Assembly (NCBI GenBank): GCA_950097015.1
Contig: CATNEN010000037.1
Location: 3,935,501-3,999,500 of the forward strand
Direction of reading: 5' to 3'
DNA: 64,000 bases
DNA from: Macrostomum hystrix
Lineage: Eukaryota > Platyhelminthes > Macrostomidae
The notes beneath the pieces were generated by a model. The model searched no databases. It was not told the origin of the DNA and worked only from the letters and a program-made list of their open reading frames with translations. Every line of letters starts with the position of its first letter. Position 1 is the stretch's first letter. Positions 18,801 to 29,683 of this stretch are shown here, piece by piece. Both the position numbers and the translations under genes were made by a program.

Positions 18801-21270
18801 AAGCAAGCGAAAGACCATAGAATGATGGACGACAGCACCCGATGAACCAAAGAATGATGGACGACAGCACCCGATGAACCATAGAATGATGGACGACAGC
18901 ACCCGATGAACCAAAGAATGATGGACGACAGCACCCGATGAACCAAAGAATGGACGTGACGGCACCCGATGAACCATAGAATGGAGGTGACGGCACCCGA
19001 AGGACCATAGAATGGAGGTGACGGCACCCGAAGGACCATAGAATGGAGGTGACGGCACCCGAAGGACCATAGAATGGAGGTGACAGCACCCGAAGGACCA
19101 TAGAATGGAGGTGACGGCACCCGAAGGACCATAGAATGGAGGTGACAGCACCCGAAGGACCATAGAATGGAGGTGACGGCACCCGAAGGACCATAGAATG
19201 GAGGTGACGGCACCCGAAGGACCATAGAATGGAGGTGACGGCACCCGAAGGACCATAGAATGGAGGTGACGGCACCCGAAGGACCATAGAATGGAGGTGA
19301 CGGCACCCGAAGGACCATAGAATGGAGGTGACGGCACCCGAAGGACCATAGAATGGAGGTGACGGCACCCGAAGGACCATAGAATGGAGGTGACAGCACC
19401 CGAAGGACCATAGAATGGAGGTGACGGCACCCGAAGGACCATAGAATGGAGGTGACAGCACCCGAAGGACCATAGAATGGAGGTGACAGCACCCGAAGGA
19501 CCATAGAATGGAGGTGACGGCACCCGAAGGACCATAGAATGGAGGTGACGGCACCCGAAGGACCATAGAATGGAGGTGACGGCACCCGAAGGACCATAGA
19601 ATGGAGGTGACAGCACCCGAAGGACCATAGAATGGAGGTGACGGCACCCATGGACCATAGAATGGAGGTGACGGCACCCATGGACCATAGAATCGAGATA
19701 ATACGCCCGAAAGACCCGGAGAAGGAGGTGGGGAGCGCCAGGTTGTCAGCTGGGATATTTTCGCGCACCTCCTCCCACTGGCTGACGTAGCGAACCAGTC
19801 GCGACAGGCGCAGGAGGCGCAGGAGGCTGAGCAGTTTGGCGAGGCGAAGAATTTTCAAAGCGCGTCCTGCGAAGCGGCAATTGAAAGTACTTTTTAAATC
19901 TAGCTCGTCACAGAGACTGATATCTATTAGAACCAACCAGCATGCACCAGCTGTGTGACATTGTTCCTCTGATTCAATGCCAGGAAGATGTAGTCCATTG
20001 GGATGGAGGACACCAGATCCAGGAAGAACCATGAGCGCACATAGTGCCTGGCTATCTGCCTGGGGTCCAGGATGATCTCGTCGGCGAAGTCGTTGCGGAT
20101 CACACCTTCAAGATGGTTGTTACGTTATCAGAAGGTGTAGTTGATTTTTTAGGATTTTTAAATAAACTGCACATTTAAGCTGATATCTTCAAACCTGTTC
20201 GAAAGTTCACAGCAATGTCACTCAAGAAGATTGTGTCTGAAAGACAATTGAAGACAATCCAGTGCGTGCTGAGATCGTCATTGAAGAATGAAATAGCTAC
20301 GGGCAGCACCACCAGATTGGTGATCAGCAGCACCAGCATCATCAGGTCCCAGTAGAAGCTGTAATCCGATGAAAATACCATTATTTACAATTTACTAAAT
20401 TAACTCACTAACACCCACCCACCCATTCCTTACCATTTCTGTGCAGCCAATGACAGACGCCGACAACCACCCCAACTAGAGTCGCAAAGTCTGCCAATGC
20501 CGAGCACTGGCATACACCCACCCCATTCCTTCGCATATACTGCTTGGTTCTGATGCCTGATGCCGACAACCCACCCTATTCCTTCGCAGCCAATGCCTGA
20601 CGCCGACAACCCACCCTATTCCTTCGCAGCCAATGCCTGACGCCGACAACCCACCCTATTCCTTCGCAGCCAGTGCCTGACGCCGACACCCATCCCAGTT
20701 CGACAGCCAATCAAAGTGTTTTAAATTCTAATCGAAAGCGCACCGGAAGTTGCTGCACGGATGAACGATCCATCTGGCCGTCTGCTGCTGGCGCCGTTTC
20801 TCCTTCAGTAGCGCGTTCCTATTGCCGAATAGCTTCATAGCCAGCTTGTTGTCCGACGGCTGGAAGAAGGCAAAGAACTGCTCTTTGAGGTAGCTGGACG
20901 AGCTCTGGCGCAAATGCTCGCCACCAGCGCCCGCCGTGGCCTCCGGCGACAGCAGCGACTCGTCGGCGGCTCCGAACGCCTGCGCTCGACCTGCGGCGCC
21001 AGAGTCGATGAACTGCGAGCCGAAGCCACCGAAGCTTGGCCAGCGTCGGCGGTCTCTTTCGCCACCGGCGCCGTGAACAACTCCGACAAAGCGGCAGGAC
21101 TCCATGGACTTCGAGGAGGCTTTGGCCGGCTTTTGAAGCGGTCGAATCTGCGGCCGATGATGTTGGCCACGGGAGTCCGAGGTGGAGGCGGCTGGAGCTG
21201 CGGTCGCTGCGGCAGCAGCAGCAGCAGCGTCTTGACCGCTGGCGTCCATCGATCGAGCCGCTCGCATCAT
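15834..21270 (-). CDS. HCN: HCN hyperpolarisation-activated cyclic nucleotide-gated channel
   Basis: Tetrameric plasma-membrane cation channel carrying Ih. Exons in transcript order: 21270-20744, 20358-20195, 20105-19938, 19866-19769, 18621-18472, 17591-17373, 17063-16917, 16819-16576, 16285-15834. All junctions are GT-AG and in phase, giving 722 aa. Layout: Ala/Ser-rich N-terminus; HCN domain about 127-176; S1 from 177; S2-S3 to about 286; S4 with [20 protein letters not shown] (288-307); S5 about 320-350; pore SIGYG at 390-394; S6; C-linker with [13 protein letters not shown] about 492-620 with FGEICLL and [12 protein letters not shown]; short C-tail ending in basic residues. Oddities: filter Ser instead of the usual Cys, Val583 at the usual Thr, and an S4-S5 linker about four residues short. 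ATG 21270 is the first in its exon, but the frame is open back to an acceptor at 21411, so a coding upstream exon is possible. Confidence 0.93.
16322..16442. repeat. 16-bp minisatellite in the last HCN intron
   Basis: About eight copies of gttgatgtggagtgag within the 290-bp intron between the last two HCN exons. Confidence 0.9.
17715..18425. repeat. 17-bp pyrimidine-rich minisatellite in an HCN intron
   Basis: About 42 copies of a 17-bp unit such as tctcctgtcatctcttc. The plus strand is almost pure C/T, so the HCN transcript would carry a long G/A-rich stretch. It sits between the exon with S5 and the exon with the pore. Confidence 0.95.
18815..19695. repeat. 31-bp minisatellite in an HCN intron
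   Basis: About 28 copies of a 31-bp unit containing gaccatagaatggaggtg. A diverged 5' block (18815-18960) carries gatggacgacagcacc. It fills the intron that interrupts the S4-S5 linker. Confidence 0.95.
20395..20700. repeat. 40-bp repeat in the HCN intron before S1
   Basis: Three good copies with 40-bp period from about 20570 (ccaatgcctgacgccgac and ccctattccttcgcag), with decayed copies to the left. Confidence 0.85.
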
Positions 21271-21410
21271 CGCCTGGAAGCTGCCGCGCTTCCCAGCAGC
21301 TATCGGCGTCAGTGGAACTTCCAATATTGGTGGCGACTGCGGCCGCTGAAAGTCTGGCGAGTCGGGTGGCTCGAATACCAGCAGTGGCGGCTGCGACTTC
21401 CAGGAATCTG

Positions 21411-22962
21411 CTGAAGTTATTCAGAAAATTTCAGGATTGGATCTTTCCTGAGACATCATATGCTTCAGTGTAAGCTAGTGATTTCCTGTTCAGCTGTACA
21501 ATTTCATACATTAGAATATAGTCACACATTGATAGCGCTGGCTTCGAACACCTTGCTGGTGTAAATTGATATGAGAATTCTCTTCATTATCAGCGGACAC
21601 TCTTGTAGGATTTTCCCCGTACATTAATGTACGCTTGTAGGATTCTCCTCATAAATTGCGTACATTGATATGGGTATTCCCTGATGAGAGGCGTACATTA
21701 ATGTACGCTTGAAGGATTCTCCTCATCGATAACGTACAGCGATACGGGATTCCCTTGATTAGAGGTGTACAATAATGTACTCTTGAAGGATTCTCCTTAT
21801 AAATTGCGTACATTGATATGGGTTTTCCCTGGTCAGATGCATACATTAATGTTCGTTTGAAGGATTCTTCTCATACAGCGATACGGGAATCCCCTGATTA
21901 CGCATGTTGATAAGATTTTCATGAATCACTCCGAGTTCTGCTTCGAAGTCCAGATTTCAGGTGTTGCATTTTTCATCACTGCATGGCAGCCTTGTTCTTA
22001 TTCTAGGAGTATAATTTCGCAGACTCGTTGCCTAAAAAGCCTCGCCTAATTCTAAGGCAGACAGCTAGCCGCTTGCTAATCCGAAGTAAACCGAAAGCGA
22101 CCATTCACAATGCGAATTAGATCTTCTCAACCTGACTAAACCAAGAATCAAGGCACAGGGACGCGGGGAACTCACCTCTCGCTGTTCACCTCTCTACCTC
22201 TTTCCACTTACTAATTAGAGCAATCTGCGTGCGGGAATCATCTGTAGGGGAGGCTTCACGGCATGACGCAAGTCTAGATGTCGCCTTTCAAAAATTTTCA
22301 ACCTCTTTTCGCTGTCATTCTCAAAGAGGCAGGGACGAGGCAAAGAGGGGGTTGGCGCTAAAGTTCAAGTCAATCAGGATAGACTTAATTGATCCCGAGG
22401 AGTATCCGAGCGAGACTGTGAATAGGCTCGACTGTGTTTCTAAGAAATCAAATTCACTTCACTCGATTGGATTTTTTGTCTTAATGCGACTAAATCTAGT
22501 CCTGAATTGGGACTCAAACCTGAAGCAGGCTTTGGGAAGTGAATATGAAATCGGTGATAACTAGCTTCAACTCGGTGATAACTGAATTATGGGAGCATTG
22601 TGGGGAAGAATTAATATATTTGGCGGCACAGTTGAGATTTGTGTTTGAGATTTGATTTAGGATTTCTGGGGGAGTTATAAAAAATGTGTGGGAATTATTA
22701 GAGATTTGTGAGGGAAGAATTGTTTGGGAATAATCATGGATTTAACAGTAAAAAGAGCACGGAGTATTTCAATTACCCACATTTTTTCTGTTTTCTCAAA
22801 CTCTTAAAATATTCAACCAATCGTCATGAAAATCCAGAACTTTTCCGCTAAAATTTTCCGCTCTATCTGATGAAACAACTTCCAGAATCACAAAACATCG
22901 GCATCGTCGAGATATTCAACGATTCTCGTTGGGGTGTGTGGTTGCGAAAATCACTAATAGCG
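21411..22962. other. HCN 5' region with candidate non-coding exon
   Basis: A minus-strand acceptor-like aataacttcag lies at about 21411-21421. A strong minus-strand donor-like agag|gtgagttcc lies at 22176/22175. Sequence just upstream of that donor (minus strand) has several short ATG frames that stop quickly. This would fit a 5' UTR exon spliced to the exon holding ATG 21270. This is inference from motifs only. Confidence 0.3.
21590..21890. repeat. Degenerate repeat with a recurring palindrome
   Basis: Three to four decayed copies about 70 bp long. Two contain the perfect 16-bp palindrome cgtacattaatgtacg at 21618-21633 and 21692-21707; a decayed version lies near 21767. Confidence 0.75.
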
Positions 22963-23660
22963 ATGGCGTGGTCTTTCCCCAGGGGGGGAGAAATAGCGAT
23001 GGCGTGGTCTTTCCCCAGGGGGGGGAGAATTAGCGATGGCGTGGTCTTTCCCCAGGGGGGGGAGAATTAGCGATGGCGTGGTCTTTCCCCAGGGGGGAGA
23101 AATAGCGATGGCGTGGTCTTTCCCCAGGGGGGAGAAATAGTGATGGCGTGGTCTTTCCCCAGGGGGAGAAATAGCGATGGCGTGGTCTTTCCCCAGGGGG
23201 GAGAAATAGCGATGGCGTGGTCTTTCCCCAGGGGGAGAAATAGCGATGGCGTGGTCTTTCCCCAGGGGGGGAGAAATAGCGATGGCGTGGTCTTTCCCCA
23301 GGGGGGGGAGAAATAGCGATGGCGTGGTCTTTCCCCAGGGGGGGAGAAATAGCGATGGCGTGGTCTTTCCCCAGGGGGGAGAAATAGCGATGGCGTGGTC
23401 TTTCCCCCAGGGGGGAGAAATAGCGATGGCGTGGTCTTTCCCCAGGGGGGGGGAGAAATAGCGATGGCGTGGTCTTTCCCCAGGGGGGGAGAAATAGCGA
23501 TGGCGTGGTCTTTCCCCAGGGGGGAGAAATAGCGATGGCGTGGTCTTTCCCCAGGGGGAGAAATAGCGATGGCGTGGTCTCTCCCCACGGGGGAGAAATA
23601 GCGATGGCGTGGTCTTTCCCCACGGGGGAGAAATAGCGATGGCGTGGTCTTTCTACTGTT
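22963..23660. repeat. About 35-bp minisatellite with variable G-run
   Basis: About 19 copies containing tagcgatggcgtggtctttc, then cccca and a run of five to nine G. Unit length varies with the G-run, consistent with slippage. Confidence 0.95.
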
Positions 23661-24319
23661 AAGGGGGAGAACAAGAGATTTGCGGAGGGAAGCATTCGAG
23701 AAGAGGTAGAAAATCAAAGACTTGGGACTGATTTTATTGTTTGAAAAAAAGGCTATAAATGGAGATGCCAATTTAAAATTCTTCGGCAGCAGCAGCAGCT
23801 ACAGACCGGCAGAATCTCCGCGGTGTGTTATCCGAGCCGATGCGGCGACCGCGGCCTCCGCCGGAGCAGAATCGCGTCGCCAGGAATCGCCAGGTCCGCC
23901 TTCTGGGTCCATGGCTTGGCCTTTGAGTCTTGAGTGGCACTGGCTCTGATGCTTGGGCTAGTGAAATCTCTAAGAGCGATCTGCTCCTTTAATTGGACTT
24001 CCCATCGAAGCCGAACCGAGTCCGCATTGGTCATCTCGCTGCCGGGGAAGGCAGTCCGAACTATCCTGTTTCACCTCGGAGGTTGCCATATTTTCAGACT
24101 CTTCACTTCCTTTTCTATCAAAGTTTTTCTGCAAATTTTCCCTCAGGCAATAGCTTGGGGTGCTTGCTGTCTCCGTGTTTAATGAGGCTCGCAAGAATTT
24201 CTGCTGGCTGCGCTCCTTCTTGCTGGCAAATTAGGCACGGCTTGTTAAACTGCGGGAGCCGATGAGCTTGAGCTGGTAGATATTGGAGAGAAAATCGAAA
24301 TGATGGTAACTCCTTTAGG
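23661..24319. other. Unique, coding-like spacer of unknown role
   Basis: More complex than its flanks. On the minus strand two overlapping short frames occur (24194-23970 and 24034-23828), the first with an ATG in SENMATSEVKQDSSDCL. Neither shows a known domain, and I found no phase-compatible donor to link them to HCN. It may be an exon of an undetected gene. Confidence 0.25.
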
Positions 24320-25605
24320 AGTGAAATGAGAGATGCGAGAGTGAAATGAGAGATGTGAGAGTGAAATGAGAGATGCGAGAGTGAAATGAGAGATGTGAGA
24401 GTGAAATGAGAGATGCGAGAGTGAAATGAGAGATGTGAGAGTGAAAAAAGAGATGTGAGAGTGAAGGGAGAGATGCGAGAGTGAAATGAGAGATGCGAGA
24501 GTGAAATGAGAGATGCGAGAGTAAGAGAGATGCGAGAGTGAAATGAGGGATGCGAGAGTCAAATAAGAGATGCGAGAGTGAAATGAGAGATGAGAGAGTG
24601 AAATGAGAGATGCGAGAGTGAAATGAGACATGTGAGAGTGAAATGAGAGATGCGAGAGTGAAATGAGAGATGCGAGAGTGAAATGAGAGATGCGAGAGTG
24701 AAATGAGAGATGCGAGAGTGAAATGAGAGATGCGAGAGTGAAATGAGAGATGCGAGAGTGAAATGAGAGATGCGAGAGTGAAATGAGAGATGCGAGAGTG
24801 AAATGAGAGATGTGAGAGTGAAGGGAGAGATGCGAGAGTGAAATGAGAGATGCGAGAGTGAAATGAGAGATGCGAGAGTGAAATGAGAGATGCGAGAGTG
24901 AAATGAGAGATGCGAGAGTGAAATGAGAGATGCGAGAGTGAAATGAGAGATGCGAAAGTGAAATGAGAGATGCGAGAGTGCAATGAGAGATGCGAGAGTG
25001 AAGGGAGAGATGCGAGTGAAAAGAGAGATGCGAGAGTGAAAAGAGAGATGCGAGAGCGAAATGAGAGATGTGAGAGTGAAATGAGAGATGCGAGAGTGAA
25101 AAGAGAGATGCGAGAGTGAAATGGGGGATGCGAGAGTGAAAAGAGAGATGCGAGAGTGAAATGAGAGATGCGAGAGTGAAATGAGGGATGCGAGAGTGAA
25201 ATGAGGGATGCGAGAGTGAAAAGAGAGATGCGAGAGTGAAATGAGAGATGTGAGAGTGCAATGAGAGATGCGAGAGTAAAAGAGAGATTTGGGAGTGAAA
25301 TGAGGAATGCGAGAGTGAAATGAGAGATGCGAGAGTGAAATGAGAGATGCGAGAGTGAAATGAGAGATGTGAGAGTGCAATGAGAGATGCGAGAGTAAAA
25401 GAGAGATGCGAGAGTGAAATGAGAGATGCGAGAGTAAAAGAAAGATGTGAGAGTGAAGGGAGAGATGCGAGAGTGAAATAAGAGATGCGAGAGTGAAATG
25501 AGAGATGCGAGAGTAAAAGAGAGATTTGGGAGTGAAATGAGAGATGCGAGAGTGCAATGAGAGATGCGAGAGTAAAAAGAGAGATTTGTAGTGAAATGAG
25601 GGATG
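24320..25605. repeat. 20-bp purine-rich minisatellite
   Basis: About 64 copies of gagagatgcgagagtgaaat and variants (tgtgag, aaaaga, aaggga). The plus strand is almost all purine over 1.2 kb. The right half is more diverged. Confidence 0.96.
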
Positions 25606-26108
25606 TAAGCAGGAAACGAGTGGACATGAGTGAAGAAATTAAGCCTGTGCTATGCGGGATGCTAAAAAGAGAACTCCTCTATATTATGTGTAGCTGCAGG
25701 TGTTGCGTGCAGGTAGCCAAGTCTCAGAATTGGGACCCAGTAGCGGAAGCTCTCCCAGCCGGTGAGTGAGAAGAAGCAGAATAAGCGACTCACAGAACTC
25801 ATAGAAGATTTCTGGTCTTGCGAAACTCATATCCCTTACTTGCGTGGCAGCAGAGGACCATCTTAACCAAGCTTGTCTGTCACAACCGCTACATTGTGCC
25901 AGAACTCCGGCTAGAAATCAATGAGGAAAATCTCCAACATAGATTCCCGAATCGCTACAAATGCTTTTGAAGCTCTCGGCTTCGACTTAACAAGGATTCA
26001 ATCAAAATGCTCCTTTGTTCATTGCACTGATCATTCTGCTTGCCTTGATTTTAGACAGCACCTCCGGCTCCAGAAGCTTCATTTCATGCTGACTCCTTGC
26101 TAAGCTGT
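25606..26108. other. Spacer, no gene seen
   Basis: Unique sequence between two arrays with short open frames only and no recognisable protein or RNA gene. Confidence 0.35.
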
Positions 26109-26612
26109 TCAGATTCTGCCGAGTGACAGATTCTACTGAGTGACAGATTCTACTGAGTGACAGATTCTACTGAGTGACAGATTCTACTGAGTGACAGATT
26201 CTACTGAGTGACAGATTCTACCGAGTGACAGATTCTACCGAGTGACAGATTCTACTGAGTGACAGATTCTACCGAGTGACAGATTCTACTGAGTGACAGA
26301 TTCTACTGAGTGACAGATTCTACTGAGTGACAGATTCTACTGAGTGACAGATTCTACTGAGTGACAGATTCTACCGAGTGACAGATTCTACCGAGTGACA
26401 GATTCTACTGAGTGACAGATTCTACCGAGTGACAGATTCTACTGAGTGACAGATTCTACTGAGTGACAGATTCTACTGAGTGACAGATTCTACTGAGTGA
26501 CAGATTCTACTGAGTGACAGATTCTACTGAGTGACAGATTCTACTGAGTGACAGATTCTACTGAGTGACAGATTCTACTGAGTGACAGATTCTACTGAGT
26601 GACAGATTCTAA
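26109..26612. repeat. 17-bp minisatellite
   Basis: About 29 copies of gagtgacagattctact, with a minor ctaccga variant interspersed. Confidence 0.96.
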
Positions 26613-27104
26613 GAGCTTGTGTATGGCATTGTGATGGAAAGTCTAAATTCTGACTATAGAAGGTCAGGCGTCTTAAATTTCAGAAACCGATCATTCTCAG
26701 TTGGCTGTCTTCCAAAAGCCGACGGGATGGAAAATTTAGGCAAAGCGAGACAAGTAAAGATCTTTCCCTTCTCTTTTTCTACTTGCCCCGGAAGCGGCAC
26801 ATCCGGTCAGTGGGTCAGTCTTTTGTAACCAGCGCTGCTTTGTGGTCACACCACTTGCTAGCCAACAAAGGGACACCTATGCTCCAAGCCTCGGTTGGAA
26901 ATATTAAAAAGTGCAATCCGACCCTACAGGCCGAAGGGACAGCACCAAAGTTAGAGATTCAAGTTCCCTACAATTTCATCTGAACTCTGGTTTGCCGACG
27001 TGAGCTGAATTTCACTTTTCGAAATCTTCTGGCAAACTATCTCTTTGCCGGATTTCGCAATCTCTTTCCATTGTGCTTTTTTTATTCTAAAGTACTCCTT
27101 TAAA
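26613..27104. other. Spacer, no gene seen
   Basis: Unique sequence with two short plus-strand frames of 66-69 codons and no recognisable domain. Not called as genes. Confidence 0.35.
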
Positions 27105-28437
27105 CCAATGACCCGATTCTGCTATCACTGACCCGATTCTGCTATCACTGACCCGATTCTGCTATCACTGACCCGATTCTGCTATCACTGACCCGATTCT
27201 GCTATCACTGACCCGATTCTGTGATCACTGACCCGATTCTGCGATCACTGACCCGATTCTGCTGTCACTGACCCGATTCTGCTGTCACTGACCCGATTCT
27301 GTGATCACTGACCCGATTCTGCTGTCACTGACCCGATTCTGCTGTCACTGACCCGATTCTGCTATCACTGACCCGATTCTGTGATCACTGACCCGATTCT
27401 ACTATCACTGACCCGATTCTGTGATTACTGACGCGATTCTACTATCACTGACCCGATTCTGTGATCACTGACCCGATTCTACTATCACTGACCGGATTCT
27501 GCTATCACTGACCCGATTCTGCTATCACTGACCCGATTCTGCTATCACTGACCCGATTCTGTGATCACTGACCCGATTCTGTGATCACTGACCCGATTCT
27601 GCTATCACTGACCCGATTCTGTGATCACTGACCCGATTCTGTGATCACTGACCCGATTCTGCGATCACTGACCCGATTCTGCTGTCACTGACCCGATTCT
27701 GTGATCACTGACCCGATTCTGCTGTCACTGACCCGATTCTGTGATCACTGACCCGATTCTGTGATTACTGACCCGATTCTACTATCACCGACCCGATTCT
27801 GTGATCACTGACCCGATTCTGCTATCACTGACCGGATTCTGTGATCACTGACCCGATTGTGTGATCACTGACCCGATTCTGTGATCACTGACCCGATTCT
27901 GTGATCACTGACCCGATTCTGTGATCACTGACCCGATTCTGTGATCACTGACCCGATTCTGCTATCACTCACCGGATTATGTGATCACTGACCCGATTCT
28001 GTGATCACTGACCCGATTCTGCTATCACTGACCTGATTCTGTGATCACTGACCCGATTCTGTGATCACTGACCCGATTCTGTGATCACTGACCCGATTCT
28101 GTGATCACTGACCCGATTCTGTGATCACTGACCCGATTCTGTGATCACTGACCCGATTCTGCTATCACTCACCGGATTATGTGATCACTGACCCGATTCT
28201 GTGATCACTGACCCGATTCTGCTATCACTGACCTGATTCTGTGATCACTGACCCGATTCTGTGATCACTGACCCGATTCTGTGATCACTGACCCGATTCT
28301 GTGATCACTGACCCGATTCTGTGATCACTGACCCGATTCTGCTATCACTGACCTGATTCTGTGATCACTGACCCGATTCTGCTATCACTGACCCGATTCT
28401 GCTATCACTGACCTGATTCTGTGATCACTGACCCGAA
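27105..28437. repeat. 20-bp minisatellite with higher-order structure
   Basis: About 66 copies of gatcactgacccgattctgt, alternating with gctatc, gctgtc and actatc variants. A rare variant, gctatcactcaccggattat, occurs at 27961 and again at 28161, so at least one 200-bp block was duplicated as a unit. Confidence 0.96.
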
Positions 28438-29039
28438 TTTTGAGTAGTTTAAATTATTAATATTTCATTATTCAGGTTTCTAGCATTTGCCTCTCTGCTG
28501 ATTTACCCAGCTTGAGTTGAGTACGGACCGTGATCTTAAGCAGGTTTTACAGAGCTATTTGACACTGTCACAATGGCTCCTCGTGACCTTTTATGCGAAG
28601 ATGAAACTGCTTTGATATCCCTGACACGCATGGGATAGCATGGGATCGCATGGGATAGCACAATGACTTTGCTGATCACAAGAATCACGAGAATCAAATC
28701 CTGAGAATAGGGGGCACAAAATCCTGCGGAAAAATATCATCTGTTAACTCGATCATTTTCCCCTCCTAATACAGTAAGTAGCTTAATAGTTTTCATAAAG
28801 CTCTGTGGCTGTTCGTCAGCTTGCTCTGCACTGTTATTCACTGTTTGCTGTACCTTAAAATATATTGTTGGCACAATAATGCGGCAATGTACTTTCAGGG
28901 ATGGCATTTTGCTTTGTGAATTAATGACAAGGCATATGACTGACGTTATTAAAATCGTTACGATTTAGTGGGAGGCCAAGTTTCTTTCGATTGACTAGAT
29001 TCGTGTAGAGGGCTTGGATATACGAGTATTATAGATATT
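28438..29039. other. Spacer, no gene seen
   Basis: A/T-rich unique sequence with one tiny direct repeat of catgggat near 28630. No gene or RNA is supported. Confidence 0.35.
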
Positions 29040-29683
29040 GCTTAGTAGATGGGTGTGAGAGTCTAGAGTATATGATCGGTAATGCTGAGTCGATGGGCGT
29101 GAGTCTAGAGTATTTGATCTGTAATATAGTGCTGAGTAGATGGGTGTGAGTCTTGAGTATATTATCGGTAATTCGGAGTAGATGGGCGTGAGTCTTGAGT
29201 ATATTATCGGTAATGCTGAGTCGATGGGCGTGAGTCTAGAGTATATTATCGGTAATGCTGAGTCGATGGGCGTGAGTCTGGAGTATATGATCGGTAATGC
29301 TGAGTCGATGGGCGTGAGTCTTGAGTATATTATCGGTAATGCTGAGTCGATGGGCATGAGTCTTGAGTATGTTATCGGTAATGCTGAGTAGATGGGCGTG
29401 AGTCTTGAGTATGTTATTGGTAATGCTGAGTAGATGGGTGTGAGTCTTGAGTATATTATCGGTAATTCGGAGTAGATGGGCGTAAGTCTAGAGTATATGA
29501 TCGGTAATGCTGAGTAGATGGGCGTGAGTCTTGAGTATTTGATCTGTAATATAGTGCTGAGTAGATGGGTGTGAGTCTTGAGTATATTATCGGTAATGCT
29601 GAGTAGATGGGCGTGAGTCTTGAGTATATTATCGGTAATGCTGAGTAGATGGGCGTGAGTCTTGAGTATATTATCGGTAATTT
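29040..29683. repeat. 42-bp minisatellite
   Basis: About 15 copies of a 42-bp unit containing gagtcttgagtatattatcg. A longer variant with gatctgtaatatagtgc appears twice, about 430 bp apart. Confidence 0.95.

Noticed and set aside
18665-20032. A 455-codon minus-strand frame covering part of HCN
   Set aside because: Only the part at 19769-19866 is HCN coding. The rest is the 31-bp intronic minisatellite and flanking intron read in frame.
23828-24194. N-terminal coding exon of HCN
   Set aside because: Two short minus-strand frames look mildly coding, but no donor in the phase needed by the HCN exon was found.
24245-25627. A 460-codon Ser/His/Leu/Phe-rich minus-strand frame
   Set aside because: It reads through a 20-bp minisatellite in which all three phases cycle. 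It has no non-repetitive coding part.
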